From the NCBI RefSeq assembly GCF_003387615.1, contig NZ_QUNS01000006.1, positions 62,001 through 126,000 on the forward strand: a DNA stretch of 64,000 nt, read 5' to 3'. Of this stretch, positions 9,353 through 20,542 are shown piece after piece. Position 1 is the stretch's first letter. Every line of letters starts with the position of its first letter. Position numbers and translations under genes: made by a program. The notes under the pieces were generated by a model, which was not told the DNA's origin, did not search any database, and saw only the letters and a list, made by a program, of their open reading frames with translations. Source of the stretch: Tenacibaculum gallaicum (GTDB lineage Bacteria > Bacteroidota > Bacteroidia > Flavobacteriales > Flavobacteriaceae).

Positions 9353-11926
9353 CTATTTCTTGATGATTTTTTTTGTAAATGACTTTTGACCGTCGTTTAC
9401 TTCAAGAATATAAATTCCGTTATGAAGGTTTGAAATGTTAAGATTGTTATGAGTAACTTTTCCTGTTAAAACTTGTTGACCTGTTAAGGTTGTAACTTTA
9501 AAAGTAGCATTTCTGTCATCTGCTAATTTAATTTTTACGAAATCAACACTAGGATTTGGTGAAATGCTAGCATCAAAAATAGAAGCTTCATTACCTAACT
9601 TTCCATCGATGGTTATATTGTGATTCATTATACCTTTAGAGCTACTACCTATGTTAACAGTATAGTCTTCCACTTCTCCATAAGAAAAGTTTTCACAAGG
9701 TGAAGGAGCTGCATCCCATTTCATAGAAACACGCATTCGTGTAATTCCTGATGAAGCAGAGGTAGGTACAGAAAAGTTATATGATAAATTACCAGAGCTA
9801 GATGAAGAGCCACTAACTACTTCCTCAGAAGATTCAAAAGTTCCGTTTTTATTAAAATCTATCCAAACTTTCCAATATTCAGTATAAGAAGAACTAGAAA
9901 ATCCTGCGCTTACTACAATACTATTACTTCCATAAGGTAAATTTCCTGTTAAAGAAGTAAAGTCTCCATATCCACCATTTCCTCCAGTAGTATTTGAAAT
10001 TCCTCCAATAACAACGTTGTCAATCCATTCATAACTTACATTATTCCCTTTTGTACTACAATAAGAAACTGTGTTTGCTAAAGTTGTTACATTTACTGTA
10101 TTACTTGCTGAAGAAACATTATTAGCTGCATCTTTTGCTTTTACAGAAAAGTTATAACTTGTAGAGGTTGTTAATCCATTAACAGAATAGCTCGTAGTGG
10201 TAACAGTTGTTATTTTTGTACTTCCTTGATAAACATCGTACCCAGTAACACCAATATTATCTGTTGATGCAGTCCAGCTTAAGTTAACAGAAGTTTGTGT
10301 GATGTTAAAAGCTGCAACATTAGTTGGTGCAGATGGAGCAGTTGTGTCTGGAGTAGCAGTTCCGCCATCAATGTTATGGTTTCCCAAGCCACTAAATGTA
10401 TCTTTAGCTAAGATATCCCATTCAGAAGTTGTATAAGAACTATTAGGAGATGTAACAGAAGATTTTCTTTGCATTGTTTTATCTTGTGCAAAAGTTGACG
10501 AACTATTAGGATCTCCAATCAAATCGATAAGGGTACTTCCTTTGAATAAACCAACAGCATCGTTTCCGTTAAAAGATATTACGCCAGTATCTGTTCTGTC
10601 AGCTTTATTTAATATCGTACTAGAAGCGTTGTTATTAGCGATAACGTACACATTACCGTTTGTTAATTGACCACTTAAAGTTAATGTATTGGTCCATCCA
10701 CCACCATTGGCAGCTTTCTTTAATGAATAACCAGCTAAGTTTACAGTAGCTCCAGTGAAATTAGCAATTTCAAGGGCTTTATTATTTGAAGAACCTTCTA
10801 CATATTCAGAAATTAATAAATCTGTAGCTGTTCCATTTCCTCCACCTGAACTAGTGTCAGTTGTCATAGAAACTGAATTACTTGAAGAAGAAATATTGTT
10901 GGCAGCATCTTTAGCTTTTACAGAAAAAGTATAATTAGTAGCCGCTGTTAAACTTGTAACAGTATAAGAAGTTGAAGAGGTTGTAGTTATTTTAGTAGCT
11001 CCATTATATACATCATATCCAGTTACGCCAACATTGTCAGTAGATGCAGACCAAGTTAAGTTAACTGTAGTTTCTGTAATGTTAGAAGCGGATAAGTTAG
11101 TAGGAGCAGTAGGAGCTTGGGTATCTGATCCATTACCGCCATCAAATAAATCTTCAGCTTGAGGTCCTCCCCATATTTCAGTGGCAAATGCAGGATTATC
11201 GATAAAAGGATTACGGTTTCCTTGAATTCCTTCTAAAATAGGATTGCGTTGCTTTTCAAAGTCAGATACTGGATCATCTACATTCCACTGAATAAACATA
11301 GCAAGCATATTAGCATCTGAAGCCATTGTTGATCCTGTACCAACACCCGAAGGTAAACATTGGTTACCGTAACGTAAATACATATACATCATCATACGAG
11401 CAACATCACCTTTCCATTCATCTCCAGGGTACCAACCTCCAGAAACACTACCAGCATTACCAGAACCATTTGCAAATTTTTTACTACCTCTTTGAGAGTT
11501 GAAAGAAATATCAGCAGGTCTTAAATGATGAGCATCTGCTCCCGGTCCAGAAGTTCCTAAATTAGGACTTCCTAAGGATTTAGGGTATACATGTTCTCTG
11601 TTCCATTGTGTACCAGCACTACCACCATTAGCATTTTTATCTCTGGTTCTGTCAGTAACGTAGTTTCCATCAGTATCATTATAACCATAAACTAATAAAA
11701 CCTTACTAGCGTCGTTAGGATCTAAATCAGTTTGTTTTAGTGCATTCCACACACCAGGAGTGTAAGATAAATTGGTTGTATGTGTATTGATAATTTTTGT
11801 AGCTAATTCATTTTTTAATGCTGAACCAGATAAATTCAAGTTTACATCGTTATAATATGAAGGGATTTGAGAAAAAACCGATAAAGAAGCTATCAATAAA
11901 AAGAAGAGGAGTAATTTATGTTTCAT
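9353..11926 (-). CDS. Secreted modular endonuclease (EndA/NucM type) with T9SS sorting domain
   Basis: The 857-residue multidomain exoprotein has a signal peptide ([19 protein letters not shown]). An endonuclease I domain (about 25-260) follows, with the catalytic block [14 protein letters not shown] and [17 protein letters not shown]. After it come a fibronectin III repeat (about 275-360), a lamin-tail-like domain ([20 protein letters not shown]), a second near-identical Fn3 repeat (about 530-615) and a GEVED domain ([14 protein letters not shown]). The C-terminal T9SS type A tail runs from [13 protein letters not shown] to KKIIKK. It should be exported by T9SS and degrade extracellular DNA or RNA, for nutrition or biofilm DNA turnover. 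It is monocistronic. Confidence 0.92.
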   Translation of the reverse strand: MKHKLLLFFLLIASLSVFSQIPSYYNDVNLNLSGSALKNELATKIINTHTTNLSYTPGVWNALKQTDLDPNDASKVLLVYGYNDTDGNYVTDRTRDKNANGGSAGTQWNREHVYPKSLGSPNLGTSGPGADAHHLRPADISFNSQRGSKKFANGSGNAGSVSGGWYPGDEWKGDVARMMMYMYLRYGNQCLPSGVGTGSTMASDANMLAMFIQWNVDDPVSDFEKQRNPILEGIQGNRNPFIDNPAFATEIWGGPQAEDLFDGGNGSDTQAPTAPTNLSASNITETTVNLTWSASTDNVGVTGYDVYNGATKITTTSSTSYTVTSLTAATNYTFSVKAKDAANNISSSSNSVSMTTDTSSGGGNGTATDLLISEYVEGSSNNKALEIANFTGATVNLAGYSLKKAANGGGWTNTLTLSGQLTNGNVYVIANNNASSTILNKADRTDTGVISFNGNDAVGLFKGSTLIDLIGDPNSSSTFAQDKTMQRKSSVTSPNSSYTTSEWDILAKDTFSGLGNHNIDGGTATPDTTAPSAPTNVAAFNITQTSVNLSWTASTDNIGVTGYDVYQGSTKITTVTTTSYSVNGLTTSTSYNFSVKAKDAANNVSSASNTVNVTTLANTVSYCSTKGNNVSYEWIDNVVIGGISNTTGGNGGYGDFTSLTGNLPYGSNSIVVSAGFSSSSYTEYWKVWIDFNKNGTFESSEEVVSGSSSSSGNLSYNFSVPTSASSGITRMRVSMKWDAAPSPCENFSYGEVEDYTVNIGSSSKGIMNHNITIDGKLGNEASIFDASISPNPSVDFVKIKLADDRNATFKVTTLTGQQVLTGKVTHNNLNISNLHNGIYILEVNDGQKSFTKKIIKK

Positions 11927-12067
11927 AATATTTTCTTGAAATGTTAAAATTTTGTTAACCTGTTACAAATCAATAAAAAATATAATTTTCCAATGTTACC
12001 AAAAGGTTAATAATCAGTTGTATATCTTTTGTAGATAACTAGTTTATAGTTTTTCCTTTATTTTGCG

Positions 12068-12075
12068 TAAATTTG
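12068..12075 (+). promoter_or_regulatory. Candidate -7 box (TAAATTTG) for pheT
   Basis: TAAATTTG is an exact TAnnTTTG match 23 bases before the pheT ATG. No clear -33 TTG was identified. Confidence 0.45.
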
Positions 12076-12098
12076 CACGCTAAAATTAGAGATTGATT

Positions 12099-14525
12099 AT
12101 GAAGATATCATACAATTGGTTACAACAATTTTTACAAACAGATTGGGAAGCTGAGAAAACAGGTGAGTTATTAACTGATTTGGGTCTTGAAGTTGAAGGA
12201 ATAGAAACTGTAGAGAGTATTAAAGGAAGCCTAAAAGGAGTTGTCGTAGGAGAGGTGAAAACTTGTGAAAAGCATGAAAATGCAGACAAGCTAAAAGTTA
12301 CTACTGTTGATTTAGGAGATGGTAACCCTGTACAAATTGTATGCGGTGCACCAAATGTTGCGGCAGGTCAAAAAGTTCCTGTAGCTACAGTTGGGACTAT
12401 ATTGTATGATGAAAAAGGAGAAGGGTTTAAAATTAAAAAAGGAAAGATACGAGGAGAAGTAAGTCATGGGATGATTTGTGCTGAAGATGAATTAGGTTTA
12501 GGACAAAGTCATGATGGTATTATGGTGTTAGACGAGAGTTTGGTTCCAGGTACTCCGTGTTCAGAAGTTTTTAATATTGAAAAGGACCACGTTTTTGAAA
12601 TTGGTTTAACACCAAACCGTGCAGATGCAATGAGTCATTACGGTGTTGCACGCGATTTAAGAGCTGGATTGATTCAACAAGGAACAAACATTGAATTGAT
12701 TTCTCCATCTGTATCAGATTTTCATGTAGATGAACGTACTCATAAAATTGATATAGAAATAGAGGATAAGGATTTAGCACCTCGTTACTGTGGTATTACT
12801 ATTAGTGATATTGAAGTAAAAGAATCGCCAGAGTGGATTCAAAATAGATTAAAAGCAATAGGCTTAGTTCCTAAAAACAATATTGTAGATATTACAAATT
12901 ATGTTCTACATGAATTGGGACAGCCATTACACGCTTTTGATGCTTCCAAAATTAGAGGAGGAAAAGTAGTTGTTAAAACTTTAGAAGAAGGAACAAAGTT
13001 TACAACATTAGATGATGTAGAAAGAGAATTATCTTCTGAAGATATTATGATTTGTGATGCTGATGATAACCCATTGTGTATTGGTGGTGTATTTGGAGGA
13101 GCAAAATCAGGAGTTACAGAACATACAACTTCTATTTTCTTAGAAAGCGCCTATTTTAACCCTGTATCAGTAAGAAAAACAGCGAAACGCCACGGATTAA
13201 ATACCGATGCGTCTTTCCGTTTTGAAAGAGGAATTGATATTAACACGACAAAATATGCTTTAAAGCGTGCTGCTTTATTAATTGAAGAATATGCAGGAGG
13301 AAAGATGTCTTCTGATATTTTAGACTTTTACCCCGTTAAGATTGAAGATTTTGAAGTATTCTTATCATTTGAAAATGCTTATAAGTTAATAGGGCAAGAA
13401 ATTCCGAAAGAAACTATTAAAAAGATTTTAGCTTCATTAGATATTAAAATTAATAGTGTTACAGAAGCAGGTTTAGGTTTAGTAGTACCGTCTTACCGAG
13501 TAGATGTACAACGTGAAGCTGATATTATTGAAGAAATCTTACGTGTTTACGGATATAACAACATAGAGTTTTCTCATAAATTAAATACGTCAATTTCTTT
13601 TGATAGTGATAAAGACGTAAAAATTGAAAACATAGTAGCAGACCAGTTAACATCGTTAGGGTTTAACGAAACCATGGCAAACTCGTTAACGAAAGCTGAT
13701 TATATTGAGTTGTCAGAGAACTTAAAAGCTGATTTCAACGTTGAAATGTTAAACCCATTAAGTAATGACTTAAAAGTAATGCGTCAATCATTACTGTTTA
13801 GTGGTTTAGAATCTGTAGCTTACAATATTAATAGAAAGAATAACTCATTAAAGTTTTATGAGTTTGGTAAAACCTATCATAAATACGAAAGTGGATACCA
13901 AGAAGACAAACATTTAACATTGTTTGTTACAGGAAACAGAACGCAAGATAGCTGGAAGGTAGCTACGCAAGTATCAGACTTCTTTTATGTTAAAGGAATT
14001 GTAACAGCCTTGTTAAGTCGTTTAGGAATTGAGAAGTTAAAAACCACCCCAACAAAAACAGATGTATTTTCTGAAGGTATTACCTTAAGTTTAGGGAAAA
14101 CTAAGTTGGTAGAATTAGGTGTTGTAAAAAGAACAGTCTTAAAAGAGTTTTCGGTTAAACAAGAAGTATTATTCGCTGACTTTAATTGGCAGAATATTTT
14201 AAGTTTAGTAGGTAACAAAAACATAAAAGTAACTGATTTACCTAAATTCCCAGCTGTAAAGCGTGATTTAGCGTTGTTACTAGATAATACAATTGAGTTT
14301 AAAGAAATTTATAACTTAGCATTTCAATCAGAAAGAAAGCTTTTAAAAGAAGTTGATTTGTTTGATGTGTATGAAGGAGACAAATTACCAGAAGGTAAAA
14401 AGTCGTATGCAGTAAGTTTTGTATTGCAAGATGAAAACAAAACTTTAGCAGACAAACAAATAGATAAGATAATGCAGAAACTACAGCAAACATTCGAAAA
14501 GAGTTTAGACGCTGTATTACGATAA
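12099..14525 (+). CDS. pheT: Phenylalanine--tRNA ligase beta subunit
   Basis: I chose the ATG at 12099 (MKISYNWLQQFL), the usual PheT start, rather than the TTG two codons upstream. The 808-residue protein shows the standard order: EMAP/OB-fold tRNA-binding domain (about 40-150), B3/B4 editing domain (LTPNRADAMSHYGVARDLRA through HELGQPLHAFDA), B5 domain, catalytic-like core, and C-terminal anticodon-binding FDX-ACB domain (FPAVKRDLALLLD). It pairs with PheS, which is not in this window, to charge tRNA-Phe. The tail motif ALLDNT..FKEI is intact and length is normal (about 800). Confidence 0.97.
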   Translation: MKISYNWLQQFLQTDWEAEKTGELLTDLGLEVEGIETVESIKGSLKGVVVGEVKTCEKHENADKLKVTTVDLGDGNPVQIVCGAPNVAAGQKVPVATVGTILYDEKGEGFKIKKGKIRGEVSHGMICAEDELGLGQSHDGIMVLDESLVPGTPCSEVFNIEKDHVFEIGLTPNRADAMSHYGVARDLRAGLIQQGTNIELISPSVSDFHVDERTHKIDIEIEDKDLAPRYCGITISDIEVKESPEWIQNRLKAIGLVPKNNIVDITNYVLHELGQPLHAFDASKIRGGKVVVKTLEEGTKFTTLDDVERELSSEDIMICDADDNPLCIGGVFGGAKSGVTEHTTSIFLESAYFNPVSVRKTAKRHGLNTDASFRFERGIDINTTKYALKRAALLIEEYAGGKMSSDILDFYPVKIEDFEVFLSFENAYKLIGQEIPKETIKKILASLDIKINSVTEAGLGLVVPSYRVDVQREADIIEEILRVYGYNNIEFSHKLNTSISFDSDKDVKIENIVADQLTSLGFNETMANSLTKADYIELSENLKADFNVEMLNPLSNDLKVMRQSLLFSGLESVAYNINRKNNSLKFYEFGKTYHKYESGYQEDKHLTLFVTGNRTQDSWKVATQVSDFFYVKGIVTALLSRLGIEKLKTTPTKTDVFSEGITLSLGKTKLVELGVVKRTVLKEFSVKQEVLFADFNWQNILSLVGNKNIKVTDLPKFPAVKRDLALLLDNTIEFKEIYNLAFQSERKLLKEVDLFDVYEGDKLPEGKKSYAVSFVLQDENKTLADKQIDKIMQKLQQTFEKSLDAVLR

Positions 14526-14527
14526 TT

Positions 14528-14553
14528 CAGAAGCTCCATTTTTGGAGCTTTTT
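14528..14553 (+). terminator. Intrinsic terminator after pheT
   Basis: AGAAGCTCCA / TGGAGCTTTT stem-loop followed by a T-run, starting a few bases past the pheT stop. Confidence 0.85.
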
Positions 14554-14587
14554 TTATATTTAACAACCGAAGATTATAATTACAACA

Positions 14588-15637
14588 ATGTACAAATTAC
14601 TTATTCGCCCATTTTTTTTCCTTTTTGATCCTGAAAAAATTCACCACTTTACATTTTCGTTAGTGAAGTTTTTATCGAAGATACCAGGAATGTTGTCTAT
14701 TTTTAGAGGAATGTATCAAGTGAATGATAAAAAATTAGAGCGTAATTTATTCGGGTTAACTTTTAAAAATCCAGTAGGGTTAGCAGCTGGATTTGATAAA
14801 AATGCAGTTTTGTATAATGAGTTAGCTAATTTTGGTTTTGGTTTTGTTGAAATTGGTACGGTTACACCTAAAGGTCAAGTAGGAAACCCGAAGAAACGTT
14901 TATTCCGCTTAAAAGATGATAAAGGAATTATCAATAGAATGGGATTTAATAACGAAGGGTTAGAAGCAGCCATTGAACAATTAAAAAAGAACAAGGGAAA
15001 AATTATTATAGGAGGAAATATTGGAAAAAACACCAATACAGCTCCTGAAAACTACACAGAAGATTACGTAACGTGTTTTAAAGGGTTACATCCATATGTA
15101 GATTATTTTGTATTGAATGTAAGTTGTCCAAACGTATCTAGTCACGCAAAGTTAGAAGATGTTGATTATTTAAAGGAATTAATCACTGAGGTGCAAAAGA
15201 TTGGTAAAGAATTATCGGTTGCTGAGCGTAGTCGAAGCAAACCAATTTTATTAAAGATTGCACCAGATTTAAACAATCAACAATTAGATGAAATTATTGA
15301 GTTGGTAGCAGAAACTAAGATTGACGGAGTTATAGCGTCGAATACTTCAGTAAATAGAGATAATTTAAAAGCTTCTAAAAAACGTTTACAAGAAATAGGT
15401 AACGGTGGTGTAAGCGGGCAACCGGTTAAAAATAGAAGTACCAAAGTAATTCAATACTTAGCAGATAATTCTAATAAAGCATTTCCAATTGTTGGGGTAG
15501 GAGGCATTCATTCTGAAAAAGATGCCTTAGAGAAGTTTAAAGCAGGAGCAGATTTAGTTCAAATTTATACAGGATTTATTTACGAAGGACCTAGTTTGGT
15601 AAAAAGAATCAATAAAGCTATTTTAGCTGAAAGTTAA
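14588..15637 (+). CDS. pyrD: Quinone-dependent dihydroorotate dehydrogenase (class 2)
   Basis: The 349-residue protein has the class 2 DHODH hallmarks: a hydrophobic N-terminal helix for membrane/quinone contact ([19 protein letters not shown]), [30 protein letters not shown] (the catalytic Ser region) and a C-terminal FMN-phosphate site [16 protein letters not shown] with [13 protein letters not shown]. It oxidises dihydroorotate to orotate in pyrimidine synthesis and passes electrons to quinone. It is followed after 3 bases by a LysE-family gene, so the two are probably one transcript. Confidence 0.96.
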   Translation: MYKLLIRPFFFLFDPEKIHHFTFSLVKFLSKIPGMLSIFRGMYQVNDKKLERNLFGLTFKNPVGLAAGFDKNAVLYNELANFGFGFVEIGTVTPKGQVGNPKKRLFRLKDDKGIINRMGFNNEGLEAAIEQLKKNKGKIIIGGNIGKNTNTAPENYTEDYVTCFKGLHPYVDYFVLNVSCPNVSSHAKLEDVDYLKELITEVQKIGKELSVAERSRSKPILLKIAPDLNNQQLDEIIELVAETKIDGVIASNTSVNRDNLKASKKRLQEIGNGGVSGQPVKNRSTKVIQYLADNSNKAFPIVGVGGIHSEKDALEKFKAGADLVQIYTGFIYEGPSLVKRINKAILAES

Positions 15638-15640
15638 TTT

Positions 15641-16255
15641 ATGCTAGAAACCCTCATCTCTTTTGTATTAGCGACTGCTACTTTGGCTTTTTCTCCTGGA
15701 CCTGATAATATTTTTGTATTAACCCAAAGTATTGTCAACGGTAAAAAATATGGATTGGCTACCGTTGTTGGCTTAATGACAGGGTGTATCATTCATACAA
15801 CTCTAGTTGCTTTTGGAGTTTCAGAAATCATCAATCAGAACCCGAGTTTATTTTTTATTATTAAATTATTCGGAGCAGGATATTTGTTGTATCTAGCATA
15901 TCAAGTGTATAAAAGCGACGCAAAAATTGCTTTTTCTACAGATAATGTTCAGAAAAAATCAACATTACAATTATTCAAAACAGGTTTTTGGATGAATGTA
16001 TTAAACCCTAAGGTTACGATTTTTTTCTTAGCATTTTTTCCTCAGTTTTTATTTTCTGACACCTTGTCAAATGTTATCCAGTTTTATGTATTAGGTGGTT
16101 TGTTTATTTTAATATCGTTTGTAATCTTTTCTTCAATAGCTATTTTAGCAGGAAAAATTTCCGATTACATCAAACAACATAATAAAATAGGAGTATATTT
16201 AAAATGGGCGCAGATTGTAGTTTTTGTAGGTATTGCTCTGTTGATTTTAGTGTAA
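15641..16255 (+). CDS. LysE/RhtB family amino-acid exporter
   Basis: This 204-residue integral membrane protein has about six hydrophobic helices. The N-terminal LysE signature is ATATLAFSPGPDNIFVLTQS (the 'PGP' block), and GFWMNVLNPKVTIFFLAFFP is the second family motif. The family exports amino acids or related small metabolites across the inner membrane; the substrate cannot be read from sequence. The start is 3 bases after the pyrD stop. Confidence 0.92.
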   Translation: MLETLISFVLATATLAFSPGPDNIFVLTQSIVNGKKYGLATVVGLMTGCIIHTTLVAFGVSEIINQNPSLFFIIKLFGAGYLLYLAYQVYKSDAKIAFSTDNVQKKSTLQLFKTGFWMNVLNPKVTIFFLAFFPQFLFSDTLSNVIQFYVLGGLFILISFVIFSSIAILAGKISDYIKQHNKIGVYLKWAQIVVFVGIALLILV

Positions 16256-16257
16256 AC

Positions 16258-16788
16258 TTAACACCAATTATTTCTAATTAATAATTGCTCAATATGAGCA
16301 TAATGATGGTTACAATGCCAAGCATAAATACCTATATTTTCTTTTAAACTGACTTCTTCATTTCCGTCAGGATGGATAAACGATTTATTTAATTCATCTT
16401 CAGTTAAACCTTTTAAGAAGTAAACCCATTTAGCGTGTAAAGCTTTCAAAACATCTAAAGAAAGTTGTATTGGAGCATTTTTTGAATCAAACAGTTCAGC
16501 CCAACGGTCTTCAAAATACGCTTTTATAACAGGTTTGTCTTCCGTAAGAGTCCATTTAAAACGTGTGTAAGAGTTATGATGACTATCGGCACAATGATGG
16601 ATTACTTGTCGGATAGTCCAACCATTTTTTCTATATGAAGTGTCTAATTGTTCTTCAGATAAATTAGAAACTAGTTTTTCCAGCCCTTCAGGAAAGTTTT
16701 CAATTATAGCAATCCATTCAGCAAGGAGTTCAGAAGAAATTTCATTAGGAATGTTAGGTTTACCAATAGGGTATTTTAATTGCTTCAT
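16258..16788 (-). CDS. YfiT/BstA-like DinB-superfamily protein (putative metal-dependent hydrolase or thiol transferase)
   Basis: The 176-residue protein has the YfiT architecture: an N-terminal 'LKYPIGKPNIP' arm, a metal-binding His in RQVIHHCADSHHN, and a C-terminal second metal site YAWHCNHHYAHIEQL. DinB/YfiT four-helix proteins bind Ni or Zn with three His; Bacillus relatives act as bacillithiol S-transferases. Flavobacteria lack a proven bacillithiol role here, so the chemistry is uncertain. Its ATG overlaps the TAA of the upstream lipoprotein gene (TAATG), which suggests translational coupling. Confidence 0.85.
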   Translation of the reverse strand: MKQLKYPIGKPNIPNEISSELLAEWIAIIENFPEGLEKLVSNLSEEQLDTSYRKNGWTIRQVIHHCADSHHNSYTRFKWTLTEDKPVIKAYFEDRWAELFDSKNAPIQLSLDVLKALHAKWVYFLKGLTEDELNKSFIHPDGNEEVSLKENIGIYAWHCNHHYAHIEQLLIRNNWC

Positions 16789-17474
16789 TACTCTTGATTT
16801 TTTGAAGTCAGTTTTTCTAAGTTTCTCTTAGAGCTTCTGTTTTCAGGATTGATGGTAAGTGCTTTTTTATAGTATTCAATAGCTTTTACAGTGTCTTTCA
16901 TTTTTGCATAAGCATCTCCAGTACTATCGTAGGTATTAGAACTATTAGGGTATAGTTCAATATTAATTTTAAAAACATTAATAGCATTTTCAAACTCATC
17001 TTTTCTAAGATATTGATATCCTAATCTATTTAAGTTTCGCTCTCTAATTACGGGGCTTAAACTATCTTTTATTTTAATGGCTTTATAACCTTTTAGAGCT
17101 GCTTCAAAATTACCATCAGCCAAATGTTCGCTTGGTGTTTTTTCTCCTTTTTTTAGTTTTTTAAATACATATTTTTTGCCTTCATGTTCACGTTTTACAG
17201 CCAACTCAATTTTATTATGAGAAGTATTAAAAATTAGCTTTTCATTCAATTCTCGAACATAAAAAGAAGAATCATTAACTTTTAAAGGCTCTAAATTTTG
17301 ATTACGCCATTTTATGAGTAATTTATTAGTATCATCAAAAGTAACTTCTATAATTTCATCAGCATTAAAATAATAGCGTCCAGCGGCTTTTTTTATAAAT
17401 TCTGGGGAGTTTGATTTAGAAGTACAACTAGCAAATACTAGTATAAAGGAAAGGAATAAAAGTTTAATTTTCAT
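16788..17474 (-). CDS. TPR-containing lipoprotein
   Basis: The 228-residue protein opens with a lipoprotein signal (MKIKLLFLSFILVFASCTSK). The middle segment has DUF-like beta strands, and the C-terminal 100 residues form about three TPR units (NRLGYQYLRKDEFENAINVF, NTYDSTGDAYAKMKDTVKAI, EYYKKALTINPENRSSKRNL). It is probably a periplasm-facing scaffold of unknown partner. It overlaps the downstream YfiT-like gene. Confidence 0.75.
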   Translation of the reverse strand: MKIKLLFLSFILVFASCTSKSNSPEFIKKAAGRYYFNADEIIEVTFDDTNKLLIKWRNQNLEPLKVNDSSFYVRELNEKLIFNTSHNKIELAVKREHEGKKYVFKKLKKGEKTPSEHLADGNFEAALKGYKAIKIKDSLSPVIRERNLNRLGYQYLRKDEFENAINVFKINIELYPNSSNTYDSTGDAYAKMKDTVKAIEYYKKALTINPENRSSKRNLEKLTSKNQE

Positions 17475-17703
17475 TTTTTTGTTAGTTTTTATTGAAAATG
17501 ATATTAGTAAGACGACTCGGAATAAAATAAGTTACAATTTAAGTTATTTATAGCTTTTGTTGGCATAAGAATTGAATTATAGATAGTAAGATAAGTATAA
17601 AGATGATTGTATTCTTTTGTTTATCAGTAATTTATGATTTTAAAAAAGTGGTTTTCTTTAAAAGGAAAATTAAGAAGTGCCACTATGACAGAATAAGTAA
17701 GAT

Positions 17704-20160
17704 ATGAGCAAATCAAAAATATTACATTTAGACAATTTGTCGCTTCAAGATGTTTTTAATGAAGATTCAGAATTAATTCCATTATTAACACCAGAAGATG
17801 AAGAATTAATAAATAAAGAAAGTATTCCTGAAGAGTTACCAATTCTTCCGCTACGTAATACGGTATTATTTCCTGGGGTTGTGATACCAATTACTGCAGG
17901 TAGAGATAAATCTATTCAGTTAATTAAAGATGCAAATAAAGGAGATAAAGTTGTTGGAGTAGTTGCACAAAGAAATAGCGAAGTTGAAGATCCTGGGTTA
18001 GATGATATTTATCAAACAGGTGTCGTAGCGCAAATATTACGTGTGTTAAAAATGCCTGATGGTAACACAACGGTTATTATTCAAGGTAAAAAGCGTTTTG
18101 AAATAGAAGAAATTACGCAAGAACAGCCTTATTTAAAAGCAAAGGTAAAAGAAGCTATTGATGAGCGAGAAATTGATGATCAAAAAGAATTTGATGCAAT
18201 TATCGAATCGATTAAAGATTTAGCATTAGAGGTAATTAAAGAAAACCCAATGTTGCCTTCAGAAGCATCATTTGCGATAAAAAATATTCAATCTAGTTCG
18301 TTTTTGGTGAATTTTATTTCATCAAATATGGAGTTAAGCGTAGCGCAAAAACAAGTATTGTTAGAGAAAGATAACTTAAAAGAACGTGCGTTGTTAACTT
18401 TAAAGAATTTAGATAAAGAGCTTCAAAAATTACAGCTACGTAACGATATTCAGTCTAAAACACGTTCTGATTTAGACCAGCAACAACGTGAGTATTACTT
18501 AAACCAACAATTAAAAACCATTCAAGATGAACTAGGAGGTGTTTCTCATGAGCAAGAGCTAGATGAAATGCGTACTAAAGCAAAGTCGAAAAAATGGAGT
18601 AAAGAGGTTGGTGAAACTTTTGATAAAGAGTTAAGTCGTTTAAAGCGTATGAATCCTCAAATGGCGGAATACGGTGTACAACGCAACTATTTAGAGTTAA
18701 TGTTAGAGTTGCCTTGGGGCGAATATTCTAAAGATAAGTTTGACTTAAAAAGAGCTCAAAAAATACTGGATAGAGACCATTTCGGTTTAGAAAAAGTAAA
18801 AGAACGTATTATAGAACATTTAGCTGTTTTAAAATTACGTGGAGATATGAAGTCGCCAATTATTTGCTTGTATGGTCCTCCAGGAGTAGGTAAAACATCG
18901 TTAGGTAAATCGGTTGCAGAAGCATTAGGTCGCAAATATGTACGTATGTCTTTAGGTGGTTTACGTGATGAAGCTGAAATTCGCGGACACCGTAAAACGT
19001 ATATTGGAGCGATGCCAGGGCGTTTAATTCAAAATATCAAAAAAGCAGGGAATTCAAACCCAGTATTTGTTTTAGATGAGATTGATAAACTAAGTCAAAG
19101 CCACCAAGGAGATCCTTCTTCTGCTATGTTAGAAGTATTGGATCCAGAACAAAATACAGCGTTTTATGATAACTATTTAGAAGTAGGATACGACCTTTCT
19201 AAAGTATTATTTATAGCTACAGCAAATAATATCAGTCAGATTCCATGGGCATTGCGTGATCGTATGGAGATTATTAATGTAACTGGTTATACCATTGAAG
19301 AAAAAGTAGAAATAGCTAAAAAATACTTGTTTCCAAAACAATTAAAAGAGCACGGTTTATCAAAAGAACACTTAAATGTTGGTAAAAAACAAATTGAGAA
19401 AATTGTAGAAGGATATACTCGTGAATCTGGGGTTCGTGGTTTGGAAAAACAAGTGGCTAAGGTAGTTCGTTTTGCTGCAAAATCTATTGCAATGGAAGAG
19501 GAGTATAATGTTACGTTGACTAATGAGGATATTGAAACTATTTTAGGGCCTGCACGTTTAGAACGTGATAAATATGAAAGTAACGATGTTGCGGGAGTAG
19601 TTACAGGATTGGCTTGGACGAGTGTTGGAGGAGATATATTATTTATAGAGTCTATCATTTCTAAAGGAAAAGGGAACCTTTCAATTACGGGGAATTTGGG
19701 TACCGTCATGAAAGAATCATCAACCATTGCCATGAAATATATCAAATCAAATGCTGAAGAGTTTGGTATTAACCCTGAAGTGTTAGATAAATATGATGTA
19801 CATATTCACGTACCAGAAGGCGCTACTCCTAAAGATGGACCAAGTGCTGGTATTACAATGTTAACATCATTAGTATCTGTATTTACGCAACGTAGGGTGA
19901 AAAATAAACTAGCAATGACTGGTGAAATTACTTTACGTGGTAAAGTGTTACCAGTAGGTGGAATTAAAGAAAAAATATTAGCGGCGAAACGAGCTAATAT
20001 TAAAGAAATTATTTTGTGTGTTGATAATAAAAGAGATATAGAAGAAATAAAAGAGAGTTACTTAAAAGGATTAACATTCCATTATGTAACTGACATGAGC
20101 GAGGTAATTGATATTGCACTTACCAAGCAAAAAGCTAAAAATGCTAAGAAATTAGTGTAA
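17704..20160 (+). CDS. lon: ATP-dependent protease Lon
   Basis: The 818-residue protein has the N-terminal LAN substrate-binding domain ([16 protein letters not shown]), a coiled-coil middle, an AAA+ module with Walker [10 protein letters not shown] near residue 391 and Walker [11 protein letters not shown], and the S16 protease domain with the catalytic dyad Ser714 ([10 protein letters not shown]) and Lys757 ([10 protein letters not shown]). It degrades misfolded and regulatory proteins in the cytosol. The first 40 residues ([20 protein letters not shown]) form an acidic extension typical of Bacteroidota Lon. It is monocistronic with its own terminator; I found no sigma-32-like promoter. Confidence 0.97.
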   Translation: MSKSKILHLDNLSLQDVFNEDSELIPLLTPEDEELINKESIPEELPILPLRNTVLFPGVVIPITAGRDKSIQLIKDANKGDKVVGVVAQRNSEVEDPGLDDIYQTGVVAQILRVLKMPDGNTTVIIQGKKRFEIEEITQEQPYLKAKVKEAIDEREIDDQKEFDAIIESIKDLALEVIKENPMLPSEASFAIKNIQSSSFLVNFISSNMELSVAQKQVLLEKDNLKERALLTLKNLDKELQKLQLRNDIQSKTRSDLDQQQREYYLNQQLKTIQDELGGVSHEQELDEMRTKAKSKKWSKEVGETFDKELSRLKRMNPQMAEYGVQRNYLELMLELPWGEYSKDKFDLKRAQKILDRDHFGLEKVKERIIEHLAVLKLRGDMKSPIICLYGPPGVGKTSLGKSVAEALGRKYVRMSLGGLRDEAEIRGHRKTYIGAMPGRLIQNIKKAGNSNPVFVLDEIDKLSQSHQGDPSSAMLEVLDPEQNTAFYDNYLEVGYDLSKVLFIATANNISQIPWALRDRMEIINVTGYTIEEKVEIAKKYLFPKQLKEHGLSKEHLNVGKKQIEKIVEGYTRESGVRGLEKQVAKVVRFAAKSIAMEEEYNVTLTNEDIETILGPARLERDKYESNDVAGVVTGLAWTSVGGDILFIESIISKGKGNLSITGNLGTVMKESSTIAMKYIKSNAEEFGINPEVLDKYDVHIHVPEGATPKDGPSAGITMLTSLVSVFTQRRVKNKLAMTGEITLRGKVLPVGGIKEKILAAKRANIKEIILCVDNKRDIEEIKESYLKGLTFHYVTDMSEVIDIALTKQKAKNAKKLV

Positions 20161-20195
20161 AAGTTTTAAGCTTAACGTAAACTTTAAAAATAAAA

Positions 20196-20230
20196 ACAAC
20201 CAGTATACCCTAAAAGATATACTGGTTGTT
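20196..20230 (+). terminator. Intrinsic terminator after lon
   Basis: AACAACCAGTATA / TATACTGGTTGTT is a perfect 13-bp stem with a 9-nt loop. It also lies just 3' of the convergent small-peptide gene and may serve both strands. Confidence 0.8.
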
Positions 20231-20249
20231 CTACAAAATATGGCAATAT

Positions 20250-20417
20250 TTATTTTTTAAAGTCTTCTGGCGTATCATCTATTTCAGCTTCACACCAACA
20301 GCCTAACCAGTTACATCTTAGTACTTGACCTCTTGGGCATGAAATTTGACCTCCATTAATAGTTACTTGTTCTGTTTTATTTAAAACATTACCTAAATTT
20401 GAAATTGACTTTAACAT
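20250..20417 (-). CDS. Double-glycine leader peptide, bacteriocin-like (copy 1)
   Basis: This is a 55-residue ORF, read from sequence. The leader MLKSISNLGNVLNKTEQ ends in TINGG, a bacteriocin-type double-glycine leader normally cut by a C39 peptidase-ABC exporter. The core of 32 residues has four Cys in the order C-x9-C-x5-C-W-C (CPRG.., RCNWLGCWC) and an acidic tail ending in DFKK. The leader is nearly identical to two adjacent copies while the core differs. No modification enzyme or exporter is adjacent, so maturation would rely on genes elsewhere. Confidence 0.75.
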   Translation of the reverse strand: MLKSISNLGNVLNKTEQVTINGGQISCPRGQVLRCNWLGCWCEAEIDDTPEDFKK

Positions 20418-20444
20418 AATTAATTGATTTTAGTTATTAATATT

Positions 20445-20520
20445 TTAATGACCTTTTATCTCAATAGACTCTTCAATATGTTCTGATTGGCACAAACACC
20501 TTATTCAGTTACATTTTAAA
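20445..20520 (-). pseudogene. Decayed fourth double-glycine peptide copy (core fragment only)
   Basis: Bases 20471-20520 match 43 of 50 bases of the core of the neighbouring copy 3 (20777-20826). In the aligned frame the core reads LKCN-stop-IRCLCQSEHIEE: the Trp codon TGG has become TGA and the CWC motif has become CLC. The leader region is missing. It is therefore a relic of a fourth member of the family. Confidence 0.7.
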
Positions 20521-20542
20521 AAAGCCGCCTTTTATTTTTAAA

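Noticed and set aside
14324..14566. Minus-strand ORF spanning the pheT end
   Set aside because: Antisense shadow that crosses the pheT terminator hairpin; no ribosome-site or homology evidence.
16258..16788. Proven bacillithiol transferase
   Set aside because: Sequence fits YfiT/BstA, but bacillithiol use in this organism cannot be shown from the window.
19287..19745. 152-codon minus-strand ORF in lon
   Set aside because: It lies wholly in the antisense of lon, has low-complexity composition and no start or domain evidence; shadow of the coding strand.
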